Source: Acanthaster planci (Eukaryota > Echinodermata > Asteroidea > Valvatida > Acanthasteridae). From it: DNA of 64,000 bases. Made by a program: the position numbers and the translations under genes. This document shows positions 11,161-23,127 of the stretch, piece after piece. Location: positions 9,125,307 through 9,189,306 of the forward strand of contig NW_019091362.1 of the NCBI RefSeq assembly GCF_001949145.1, written 5' to 3'. The notes below the pieces were generated by a model. It saw nothing but the letters and a program-made list of their open reading frames with translations, did not search any database and was not told the origin of the DNA. How positions within the stretch are numbered: position 1 is the first letter of the stretch; the number at the start of each line of letters is the position of its first letter.

Positions 11161-14100
11161 CTGAGGGGTGGGCAGGGACTAGGCCTATTATAGTAGATAG
11201 GCCAACAAGTGAAAATGTTCTGATGATGCATTTCCTCCACATCCTTCACTTTAATTACAAATGTAACACAATAAATTAGAAACGAAAAGACTAATTAAAA
11301 CTAGTTTTCCGGGAAGGGGAGCTGTCTCTGTCTCCCACTGGCTATTAAATACCCATCCCTTTACGACCAGCGTTGTCCTTTGCTTTGCACAGAGTTTGAG
11401 TGTAAAATTTTAAAAGTTTAACTACAAACGTCGCGTTCCTGAGATATGAGCCAAGCAGGTCAGCATCGAATGCAACCAGTATCCCCACTAGAAATAAACC
11501 TGTGCGGCAGAGAGGATATTTCTTATTTTCCAGAGCAACGACTTCTGGTTGAAACTGTCAGAGCCGGTGTAACCGGGGGAGGGGTTCAGGCTGCTCAGTG
11601 ACCGGGGAAAACCCTGATGAGTGTCTGGTCTGCATGAGGGTGACTCCCAAGGGTTAGATATAATTATACACGACTGACGAACGTCTCCGCACACGTATCG
11701 GCAGCACCGCTCGAAACGTCTGTTTTTCACTGAACTTCAAAATCAAAATTTTACCAAATGCCTTTTTTCTCGTTCAAGAGGTCAGGAGGCCACGCCGTAA
11801 GACCTGAGATTTGAAGAGCTGTCATCATCCGGAAAACGCAGACGAATGATTTGTTTTTAATTCTGTAACACTAGTAATGCAAAACGTTTTTCCAAAACAA
11901 AAAGGCAAGTGCCGTCTCCTTCCAAAATGACCCTTTTATCAACAAATCATTTTGCCGATAAACTAACTTGGACTTGTTTTTTTTTTAAGTTGTCGCAAAA
12001 TGGACATTGTGCACAAAGCCGATTATCTGTTTCAATGACCAGGGTCTATTGGGCCACCATGATATCACCGTCGACATCTAAGTTTCACAACAGACATCCC
12101 CGGTTGCTCGTCAGCATGAACCGTGCATGTAGCCTTTGTTTTCCTTTATAATATTTTGTCAAAGCTACTGACTTCCTCGGAAAACAGGTGGCAAAAGCTT
12201 ATAACCATGAGATGGATTGAGGTGGATAAGAGTGACAGTAAAATGGGTGGGGCGTCTTTGGAGTACCGCAGGTTGAGGTGCGGGTTGAATAATTTATGTT
12301 GCTAGACAAGGCACGAAGACAGGATCCAAGATCCAGACTCTATTTCTGTGGGGTGGAAGCCGATTGAAATCGTGTACGATACGGATGTGATCGAGACAAC
12401 AGGGTTAGTTGACGCGTAATGCCCTTTCGTGTTAATAACAGGAACTGAACTACACCCATACCGCAGTGGTATTATTTTCTATGTATGAATTGGTAACAAT
12501 GGAAAGAATTTAATGAAATTAACAGAGCCGTCTTTCTAAAATTTAAATCGTTGAGTTACTCAACCCAGGAACTTCGGACACTGAACTTTTTGTACGTCGC
12601 ATTTTCTACAACCATCCGGCGTGAGCGGATGACTATTGACAACTCTCTTCCATTGCCGTCTGTCGCAACAGTCGAGACCACTTTTGCCAAAGATTTTACC
12701 GATCAGAATTGCCGACAGAAAAGTGAGGTTAAACATTCTTCGCTTAAATTATAAATCAATCAAGCCTTATCGATTTTGATCCCGTGGAAAAGGCAAACAC
12801 ACGAAGTGCTATTCGCTGAAGCATGTGATTTTTTTTTCAAATAGAGTGTGCTACAAAGACGCTCAAAGTAGGCCTGATCCCTTGAGCCTACAGTCGAGAT
12901 AACTGTAAGGACGGCATAAATTGCGCATGAACTTGCGCATAATAATGTGTGTAACATTAATGTATGGTTTTGAACAGAGATCGCGGTAATTTTGAACAGT
13001 AAAGCACAGTGGTTTCGTCATTACTGCGGTTTTGAGTGAGTGTACGACAATCACATCCCGAAGTGCTACACACAAAAAAGAACAATCTTCCTGTTACGAG
13101 GAACATTTTGGTCGATTAAGAAAAGTTCACAGACCTTTGAAATAACAGGTTTATGTTCACAGACCTTTGAAACAATAGGTTAATGTTGCGTTATTTTTTC
13201 AACACATGGGCAAGTTGTCATTACACAACTCGCCATTGTTTGGACTTTCCGTTCTGTGGCTCTGTCTTTATTGGCATTTCCTCCGATCCTGCTACGGTAC
13301 GGATCGTGTCCACACTACATGTATGTAGAACCACGTTATATTATGTGCTGGCCAGATGATAATTACATAAGCTGGTCTTGAAAAGACGCGTGCGGGCGTC
13401 GTTAATAGGCCCCACCCCCCGCTTACACGCCATAATTGGGCGGGCTGCATGGGAGAGAACACATCTCTTCATCTGATTGGCAAAGATATTTGAGAAGTTG
13501 AGGAAATATATGTCCAATCATTCTGGCATTAATCATACATGGTAACATTCCAAAGAAAAATGTCGGATGGGGGTAGGATCACATCGATTATTTCGGTCCT
13601 TGGTAATTTGCGGGCTACAGATCCCCACTTGAATAGCTCCCATCCTAACGGTATAGCCATGTACCTCAATTCGTCAACATAATAAAGCCAACGTAGAATG
13701 CATCCCACAGCTTTGAAAATCTATTTTGCAGGGGGAAAAAAAGAAATTCTGCGGGGTATATTGGGCCACAATTTGCAATGTCACACCCGTCAAGGCCTAT
13801 AGTTGAATCATAGCGTACACTTGGGGCCTCCCGGATGCTTGAAATGACATTACAGATTTTTTTACAACCCATGTTGCCATCTGTCGTGACCAATAGGCTT
13901 GTGTAAACATATTCTTGCACCGAAATGAATAACAAATATCACGAATTCCCCTTCTTGTAAATGCTTATTAACTTATGTAATTTTTTTTTTCTTTGGGCCT
14001 GTAGTTCCCTCTTGTTCGTGTTTCGTTCTGTGCATGCCCGAAATGCGTTCAACATAATTAGCCCTCTAAAGCTCAACACTTCCGTGAGTGCCCATTGCTG

Positions 14101-14389
14101 TGGCCAAATTTCTGCTGGAATTAATTTTTAGATAAAATCAGCCAAGTAGAAGTTGTTGATTTTGAGTCAGCGATTTTCCATTTTAAGAATAGTGTGCCTT
14201 TGTTTCATATTCAAAACTAATGTTGGAGGACCGAACCAGACGAGATGTTTATCACACCTTCGACCCCCTCGGAATTAGCCTCCGCTAGCATTCCTATCGA
14301 AATTCGAAATTGCTTAGACAAATTTGAAGGGAACGTGCACGAGATAACCCTACAAAGTCCCCTCTGAGCTTGTTTTGCGTTAAATAACG
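11161..14389. other. Non-coding stretch, no gene recognised
   Basis: Only short chance ORFs (up to about 90 codons) without recognisable domains; no RNA gene recognised. Confidence 0.5.
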
Positions 14390-14681
14390 CAGTGGCGGAC
14401 CCCGAAATTGTCATGGGGGGAGGCTCGTACAGTAGCCTCCCCCCAGCATAACTCATGGTGCTTAAGCTCCGCCCCCAATTGTGCTACAGGGGACTTGGAA
14501 GTACCACGGAGCTATGAGAGCTCCATGGAAGTACAGCTATTAGAGTAGTTAAGAATGGTGTATGTGTAGTTGTATATAGTGTTTTTGTTTTCCAGAAAGT
14601 AAAACAATTGACGACCTCTTGTGGTGGTTGGGATGCTCAAGCCCCCCCCCCCGGCACCCCCACCTTAGGTGCATGCCACTG
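14390..14681. mobile_element. hAT-like MITE with 8-bp target duplication
   Basis: Begins CAGTGGCGGACC and ends with the inverse of CAGTGGCATGCACC, with G-rich subterminal runs. It is flanked by AAATAACG (14382-14389) and AAATAACA (14682-14689), an 8-bp target duplication with one mismatch. CAGTG termini plus an 8-bp duplication are the hallmarks of hAT elements. At 292 bp with no ORF it is non-autonomous. Confidence 0.75.
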
Positions 14682-14689
14682 AAATAACA

Positions 14690-14901
14690 GGCGTGGATCC
14701 AGCGGGTAGGGGTCGAATCCCCCCTCTTGCTCTTAAAAACAGAAAAATAAATGGGAAAAATAATATAAATAACTTAACGAAGTACACCACTGTAAACTAT
14801 GTGTGTCATGTGTCATCATCGTTTTCGCTTGTCTGCACAAAATGAGAGATGAAAAATAATCTCCAGCCTGCCCCCCTCGGAAAAATTCCTGGATCCACCC
14901 C
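14690..14901. mobile_element. MITE with GTGGATCCAG inverted ends
   Basis: The left end GGCGTGGATCCAGC and the inverse of the right end, GGGGTGGATCCAGG, share a 10-bp inverted core, each followed by G-rich/C-rich subterminal sequence. It abuts the hAT-like MITE to its left. No clear target duplication is visible. Confidence 0.55.
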
Positions 14902-15583
14902 ATTAATGTGTCATTGGATCTCTGGTATCAACTTGATATCTGATGATGTCAACCTTCATTAACAGTCACGTCACGGTTTCCAATATGCTGTGCGGTTAAA
15001 AAGACCCACTTCACCTGTCTTTAAATCTCCCTATCGCGTTTCACTGAAAACGAGACACCCAGGGTACCTTATCCATACATTCAGGCAAGCAAATCTCCAG
15101 GGGAAAAAAACCGCGATATTCGTTCCCGACAGTTAAAGAGTTATCCCAGTCACGCAAGCTGCTCAGTACATAAAGGACAGGTTGACACTTGACCATCCCT
15201 ATACATTGTCATGAAGCGGAACTAAGGTTACTCTTGGAGATCGTTCATTTGTTTGTGCTTTTCCCAGGCTTTGAAGTAACTTATACTGTTTCACTTAACA
15301 AAGGCAAAATCCACTGATGTATTTAAAATTTTGTTCAAACTTATCTCTTCATGGGAGCTTTTCCAAACACTGTACACAGTGTCTCCGCAAGTACATGCAG
15401 TTTTGTGATGCGCAGTTCTAGTTGAGTATGAATAGTAACCGCGCAGCATAGCTGTTATTGATCATAATTAGATTATTCCCGTGTACAGGTTTTTGGCGTC
15501 GCTCTATTTTCGTATTGCACGTGCAGAGGGAATAGGCTGACGCAGAACTTTGAGACAAAACCTGCAGGAGATAAACCAAAGTA
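14902..15583. other. Non-coding stretch, nothing recognised
   Basis: No ORF with a recognisable domain and no structured repeat noticed. Confidence 0.4.
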
Positions 15584-15755
15584 TAGTCGAACCTCATTAA
15601 TAAGAGGTCCTTGGGACTTGGCACGTTACTTTGTTATAACAGGAACTTTGTATTATCAGGAATGAAAACAATGAAAAAGAAAGGACTGGAACCACATCAT
15701 ATCATTTCCTTGTTATACATGGAGCCAGAATCTTGTATTATAACAGGTTCGACTG
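15584..15755. mobile_element. pogo/Tigger-like MITE
   Basis: Ends TAGTCGAACCTCATTAATAA and, inverted from the right, CAGTCGAACCTGTTATAATA, the terminal style of pogo/Tigger (Tc1/mariner superfamily) elements, flanked by TA on both sides (15582-15583 and 15756-15757). Length is 172 bp and there is no coding capacity. Confidence 0.75.
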
Positions 15756-18700
15756 TACATGTACGTAACAATCGAGTGAGAAAAGCAGTGACAAGGTGAG
15801 CTTTCGTTGCCCACTTACGCCATCTTTTTCTGCTTTTGACTTGTTTTTTTCGTTATTACAGGTACTTGGGATGTTAAAAAGCAAACTCTCCTAATGACCC
15901 CCGGGATCTATCAAGAGGACCCGTTCTCCCCAGAACCAACAGAATGACACACTAATCATGTGAGTCTCAGTAATTCCTAGGGTTCCCTTTTGACAGGTTA
16001 GTAGCTATCAAACAAAGCATTTATAACAAGGGGCTCGTTCCTCACGGCCCTGGTACCTAAAGGGAGCAGACATCCTTGCAAATTCCAAAGTGCCCTACCG
16101 ACGACAATTTCTTGTGTTGTGCTTTAACGATGAGACCTCGAAGAAGGCAACTGACGGTTTCTTCTATTCTGATTAGTTGACAGTTGGCACAATAATAAGA
16201 TAATTTTTTCCGTGTACTTGGTGATTTTAATTTTCGGCCTAACAAAATCGTTCTTATAATTCACCCTTGCTTCCGTAGTCACTTCTCGATTTTGTTTACC
16301 GCGTGGATGATTAATTGCTTAGGAGACAGATTAAGCATAGACTTCCGACTTAAACTGCCGCTTTTTCGGTATATCTTAGTTTCTTTGAACTACATGCATC
16401 ATCAAAACAGACCGCTATACGCAAGGCGCAAGAGCGATACATAAGTAGCTGCTCTCGCGTCAACGCAATATTTTCATAGCATAGCAGGATTTCAGAATAT
16501 CGATTCGATGGCGCTGGCAACATATGGCTTACCCATAGAGCTGCGCTGAAGGTCAAGATAGCAGTCGCCATTTTGACACAAAAATGAAACTATGACATGA
16601 CATTTACCATCTCACATGAAATAAAATCCCCAAATATCCATATTAAATGGTCAGGGTAAATTCTCTCCGATAGCCATGAGTATTTTCCCTGGGTTTCATT
16701 TTCCTTATTGTGAGTGTTTTCCATCTTATGTAACAAAACCAAAATTAAGTTCCGCCATCTTTGTTACGTTCTTGATGTTCTCCATCCACTCCCCAGAAAG
16801 TAGGGAGTGAGAATCTTGTTCACGAACAATGTTCGCGTGTTGATTTTCCCCGTTCAAGGGGGTTTCGAATACGCCCATATACTCTAGTGAGAGCAGCGCC
16901 AACTTCAGACTTTGGGATCAAAATGGCTGTTCATTGTGTGAACAGTACAGCATGCAGCTATTGCGGGCTAATTGTCTATGAGCACTGACGCATAATCCGC
17001 CATTTTGGTGCCAACAATCGAGACATTCATGTCGCAAATTTAAAGGAGTTCTTGGCCTACCTTTCTGACCGTGCTACAGACATCCTATGTGTCATATCCA
17101 CAGACGAGCAATTTAAGTATAATTATGAAAAACGAGTCCATGCCTATTGACAACGGGAAGGGCTTCACATTAGACTAAAATTTGAACGGTACCAAACCTA
17201 CTTGTTGCTGCTGTTCGAATCCTATAAACCGAATGGCTGAAACCAGACTTTGACAGCTGAAATTAGTCGAGCCTACGCCCTTTTAGGTGTAAGGTCGACA
17301 CACCATCCACACGCGGGTCTGCGGTGACACACTCATCCAACATTGTCCGACAGAAATTTATTTCATTTTATTTATTATATCCAGAAAAATACCAAAAAGC
17401 TAAACTTTGCTCGACTTCACCGAATCCAGTTACGATGATACCGCAACGCTAAGTTTTAATCCACGGCATCGCAAACAACATCGTGATGTAAAACTTGCAA
17501 AACTGTTTAATTCCGTGACGTCATCGTTTATTTCCGGCCGGGTGGGACACCCCCATCAGCGGATGGCCCCAAAAGATGCTGTCAGAAAAGAATGCACGAC
17601 ATCCCAACAAAATCGCATTGTTGAACACAAATTATTGTATTGCAGACCTAAAAGCTGTTTTTTCTTGGCTCGAAAGCTGACACCATCGAAACTTTGTGGC
17701 GTTGGATAAGTTAATACTCGCGCTGTAAACTCGCAGAAGCAGTGGTGTATTTTTTTCAGAGAACTGTTCGATGGAGGACGGGAATTGTGGGGGGATGACT
17801 TGCCCACCGATGGATATTTGAAAAGCTGATACCATGTGTACGACACTTCCTGCAGAACCTTACATCAAAACGGCACATTTACGTCTTTTTAAAATTCTTC
17901 TCTATATACTGAATGCATTTTGGCTGCCAAGAAGTGGGGGTGATTCAATAACCCATTACACTCCATCCCCTGGGATTTACGGCCATGCGCAGAAGTGAGC
18001 GCAATTCAAATTCAGCAAAATTCACAGCAAACGTTTCATGACGTCCAAAGGACCCAGCGTTTTAATCAGAAAAATGTGTGGAATCGTGAAAGTTGCTATT
18101 CGTAACGGCAAGTTTCCTTATGGAGTTAATGCATATATGGGGCTTGTTATGCGTCGATGGATATAGAGATTAAACACAACGAAGGCCTTACAATCTTGTA
18201 ACTAGGAGCACTCTCCGATTTGTCGTCCATAAAGAAAAAGGATGACGCTCCACTAGTGACGAGACAGACTGGTGCAGAATTGCCCCCTGACGGTCGAGGG
18301 TGATTCATTCGTTGCGAGTTTCTGTTTACACCCAAGCGGGATCAGCGGTAATCTTGCCACTCTCGTTTAGATTCATGGAGCCATTGTGTTTAATAGCTCC
18401 GTGTTTAGATCGACTGACCACCGCTAATCGCCGGGGAAACCCCACAGCAGGTGTTTTGCAAAATAAACATACAGATCGAAGGAATATACTGAAAAACTAT
18501 CGACATTGAAATTACATTGGGTTTACCGAGAAAAAAGTGGATTCTTCCCCAAACGATTCCAGCGATGGTGCGATGACCTACAACCCCGACTCAAGTCTTG
18601 GTTCCAAGACATCTTGTTCCGCGATCACAAACTATCCATTTCGGCTATGAAAGGAGGAAAGTGAGGTCTTGGAACCAAGAGTATCCCGAATTCCGCTTTC

Positions 18701-21666
18701 TGATATCATGGAGGTACAAAGTCTACCTCCATTCTGATACCAAAACGATTTGAATTCGTACATTCATGAACTGGAGTTTAATTAAGCCCCAATCAGGTCA
18801 CAGTGTATACCCCGTTGCAAACAATTAGGCCTTACTACTTATTATTAAATTCTTAATTAACAGCCTGCTTGATTAATAAATTACAGAACAATTGTGTTCT
18901 ATCGTCAGTTTATCTACTCAAGGCTTTTTTTTAGTAGAAACATGTTACCTGTAGATGTAGGCTGTAGAATTAATGCAAAGGATCCTGTCTGTTAATGACC
19001 CTTTTCCCAATTATGTAATTTATTTGGGAACAAGTTGTGCTTTACTTGCTCAAACTGTGTAAATTAAGGAGCACATTTCTGTGTTGTAGACATGCAATCA
19101 CAATGATACCTTTTGACAATTGAAATGGGGCTTTCCTCTCCGCAAGTGCGTGGTTTGGGTCGCGGGTATTCTCCTTTTCGGTTTGGATCAGATCTTGAGC
19201 AGATTGTGGGGAGTTGAAAGCCCCATCGCCCACTCACGGCTATTTTTAAGATAGCCCTTGCCGTCAACGTGAGACGTGTAGGCCTAATTATCAATCCAGC
19301 CAAAGAGAGGTACATTGATAGTTATACATGTAAAGGGGTATTTATAAACCAATTTTACGATTATCATAGGCTGAGACCAACGAGGATTTGGATTGACGGA
19401 GCCAAACTTAATTATAGACTGCTTTGACAGGTGAAAAACGGAATCTAGTATTCGATGATTATTTTATGGAGATGCTCCATGTTAACCCGTGGAAATTAGG
19501 AGGGAAACGGTCATGGCGCATGTGTACTACTGACTTTATGCAACGCTCTGCGCTAAAATTATGACCGTTCATTATTTACGATTCGCCGTTTGGCATCCAT
19601 ATTTTTATGGATTCCTTTACAAGCCAATATACTATTCCTTGTGTAGGCTGCCGCGTATAGACCGAGCATAAACCGAAAGCACCCCTGTTAATTTATGCGC
19701 TGGCAGAACCACTGCAGTTCAGCAGACAACCGCTGCATGGAAGGTCTGAAAATGATTCACATGAGTGTGAGTGAGAACATGAGCCGTTCAACGTCAAGGT
19801 TCTTGACATTGGCATTGTTGTACATAGCATAAATATCCACAGTACCCCAAGACTAAGGCGACTAAGGCCAGGGTGTTTACAAGTCCCTGTATGTTAATTT
19901 TCGGTCAAAGACTCATCTACTTACTCTGAGTACTGTAGAAAGGGCCATTCTCGTGCAGCGATACGCTGATCCTGCGCGCTTTCGCTGCCAGCAGTTGTAC
20001 ACGTACACTCACTCAGGGCTGTCCATCCAGTCCACCACGATCTGCCCGTGCCGGGAAATATTAAACAGATGTCATACGCATAATAGACATCGTACCTCAT
20101 GAGAAATCCAGACAAGCATAAAAAATAATGATACCCAGCAAGACAAAAATTAGACTGGCCTAAGCCATGATAAGGGTTGAACAGCTAGTTCAACAGACAC
20201 GGTTGTTTACGTTGCTGATTACCTAGGCTAGAAATGAAAAGTGTTTCATCTCGGATGACTGCGGAGAAGTCGCGTCATTTGGTATGAGTGAGAAATCAGC
20301 AAGTGTGCACGATCGTGCGTCCGGGAGACTGAGTGCGCCACTTCACAGGTCTTTTAATTGGCGGGACGGACGCTCGGGAGCGATGACTGTACATGTACAT
20401 GTTATCTGAGCCATTAACTTCAATAAGGGCTTGACCGCTCCAGGGCAGTCTAACCTTTCTAAAATACCCCGAGAGTCCCCGTCAAAGCAGTATCAAGGCC
20501 AAGGTTATACTTCACACTGACGGTGTCAACCCTCCAATCGATGTTGTTCATACTTTTTCGAGGAACCCTGCCACTTTAATTGGCGATGGACCTAACGCCT
20601 ACCGAAAATTGGCTCCCCCTCCATATTATGATTAGATTTTCATCAGATTAAAAACCAATTACTCGTTGGTAATTATAAAACATCGTGCCAATTAATACCC
20701 TGTTTTGAAAAAAAATTGTGACACGTGATATGATTCATTCAATTTGTTTTGAAACATCGAGATTCAAAGCATGTACCGGCATTATCATGATATAAATTTA
20801 CATGTACGTAAATATCGTGTTTCCGGAGTAGCTAAAATCACAAAGGAAGCATCGGACTCGTTTCGGAAAAGACGTAATGCAAGACCTGTTTTACAGAAGT
20901 CATACACTGGCAAACTTTTTAAAAATTCTCAGAATCTTATAGAATGAAACAAATTCTTTAAATCATGAGCTAACTTGTACGTAGGCCCCGACTAGCCATC
21001 ATTACACAAGCCTCAGTCAAGATTGCAAACATGTGGGTTCCTTGTCAACATTCCACGGACATCTCCCAGTAGAGTTTAGCGTTTTCCATGACTTGGATTC
21101 AGTTTGATTAACTTTCAGTGCGTTTTCTAAGTATCAAGGATTACATTCTGCGTCCTGATCAGAAATCCTTCACAAGAATTACATTTGAGGAAGCGTTTCA
21201 CCCATGATTTTATCATCAACAGAAAACAGAAGAATCGATACTTGTGCGGCTTATTCTGTGTTTCTACGGCCTCTTTCTTTGCGTCACAGTCACGTAGTAG
21301 TTTTTGCTTAATAGAGGCCGGAAAACAAGGGCTGGCTAGGACAAAAACAAACAATCCACAAAATACTGAAAAGTTCAGGCAGCCGTCAAAACTACTCCCT
21401 GTTCCTCTGTGTATTCTGAGGCAAAAATTTGTCACCAACTGAGGGTGAATCATGTTGCAAGTTTTTGGTATCCATAGATGACTGGGTGGCTATTTGATCA
21501 GTGACAGTATAGTATCACAACACCTGCGTTTACTGGGGCAAAGAAGCACTTCCTACATAGAGGTTTGACTTACCGTGTGTGTACGTGTTATTAATAAACA
21601 CACTCCAGCTCAGTGCAATGTTTCCTTGCTGTATGGTTCCTTGGGCTGAGGATAATTGTTTTCTTG
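15756..21666. other. Non-coding stretch, no gene recognised
   Basis: Short chance ORFs only. Contains one copy of a dispersed repeat (16885-17035) and an inverted repeat of about 16-bp arms (TCTTGGTTCCAAGA at about 18596 and its inverse at about 18667). No RNA gene recognised. Confidence 0.45.
16885..17035. repeat. Dispersed repeat copy 1
   Basis: Shares an ordered set of words (AGACTTTGG, GCTGTTCATT, ACAGCATGC-like, CGCATAATCC, CCATTTTGGTnCCAACAAT, GAGACA) with 22981-23127, and its last third with 42081-42141. It is a dispersed repeat of unknown class. Confidence 0.6.
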
Positions 21667-21718
21667 GTGATGATGGTGATGATGGTGATGATGGTGATGA
21701 TGATGATGATGCTGATGG
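21667..21718. repeat. GATGATGGT microsatellite
   Basis: About 50 bp of gatgatggtgat-type triplet repeat. It produces poly-His or Met/Val ORFs on the two strands, which are artefacts. Confidence 0.9.
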
Positions 21719-22980
21719 GAGACGATGGGGATGGCAGTGTCGAAGATGATGCTTTGAAGAACTTGAAAGTCTATAGGTCGCCTACATGCGCTGCCTGAAA
21801 ACCCATTTTCAGTGGCAACCGTCGCGAGAGGCAATCCTGGCAACTTTAAAATGTGCCCATCGTAAATCCTGCAACGAATCTGCCCTGTCCGTGCCAGACT
21901 ACAGATCTCAACTTCAAACTGCAATCAGTTTGTGACTGATGAGCATGCTGTACAAGAACCGTCAGGACTCAATCGTTCGTGAGCAGTCTCAGAGCTTTGA
22001 CAGGAAAGGATAGCTGGGACTGAAGCAGGCCTCATCGGGCCAGTTTGAGTCAGAAGTGAAACAATAGCAATATGTAATCTTGATATAGCAGGAAGCGGAA
22101 ATTCCCCGCTCCATCCTGTGTTTTGACTTGGATATCCTGATAGGCTGCCACGCGATGTGAACACAATTGTGCCTCATAATTGAAACTAATTGTCCTCGTA
22201 GAAAATAATTCGAGGTTTCCCATCTTTCTCTCAAGGTCCATGCGTGCAATTACAGTTGATATTACAAAATATCTGCTCGGACAACCTAGGGCCTACAAAA
22301 ACTGAAACAAAACCCAAATCCTGAAAAAATTGCTTGTAGCCGGTTCTATCAGCATTTTTCCCAAGTCGCAAATTCGCCTGTCAACGTTTCCGGCTTTAGC
22401 ACGTTCATCGGAGCCTCATGAGGTTCCAGCTAAAATTCATCATTCAAACTTTTATGGCATTTCTCGAGCGGCACGTGGTTTCAAATGGGTACCGTTGGCG
22501 TTCACTGTCAGAGCAGAAATTTCTGATTTGTAATTTAAAGTGCAACGAGACCGAACTTGAAGACTTTGTGCCCCCCCCAAAAAAAATGACAAACAAGAAT
22601 CCCCGGTCATTCCCACGGTTGAACCTTTGCACTGTCAGCTACAGACAGCCATGGTAAACGGGTCAGGTTTGTGATGACCGTCATGTTTATATTGATAACC
22701 TGTATCAAGATGTAAACGTTACAAATTTGTACGAAGTGTCAGAGTGTTGCAAGGGAAGTTCACACAGGCGGCGGCCTCTCAATAAATGCTATACAAAAAA
22801 CCTTTCTTAAATTCCTGTCCGGAAAAATGGAAAACTTTCAAGGGACGGACTTGCCAACAGTGTGGTAAATAAACCGCAGGTGATTGGCCTAAGTAGTCTT
22901 CTTGTATATACATTGATACGCTCTTGTTAAAATTTATTTCAACGCTGTGTGAATTTCAACAAACGTCCGATGCTTGCTTG

Positions 22981-23127
22981 AGATCAGAGCTGTAGCGGCA
23001 ACTTTAGACTTTGGAATCCAAATTGCTGTTCATTATGTGCACAGCACTGCATGCGGTATTGTGTGCTTATTATACATGTGCACCAACGCATCATCCACCA
23101 TTTTGGTTCCAACAATATTGAGACAAG
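22981..23127. repeat. Dispersed repeat copy 2
   Basis: Same orientation as and clearly similar to 16885-17035, with matching blocks in the same order from AGACTTTGG to CCATTTTGGTTCCAACAAT and GAGACA. Confidence 0.6.

Noticed and set aside
21610-21924. His-rich minus-strand ORF
   Set aside because: Produced by the GATGATGGT microsatellite, not a protein gene.
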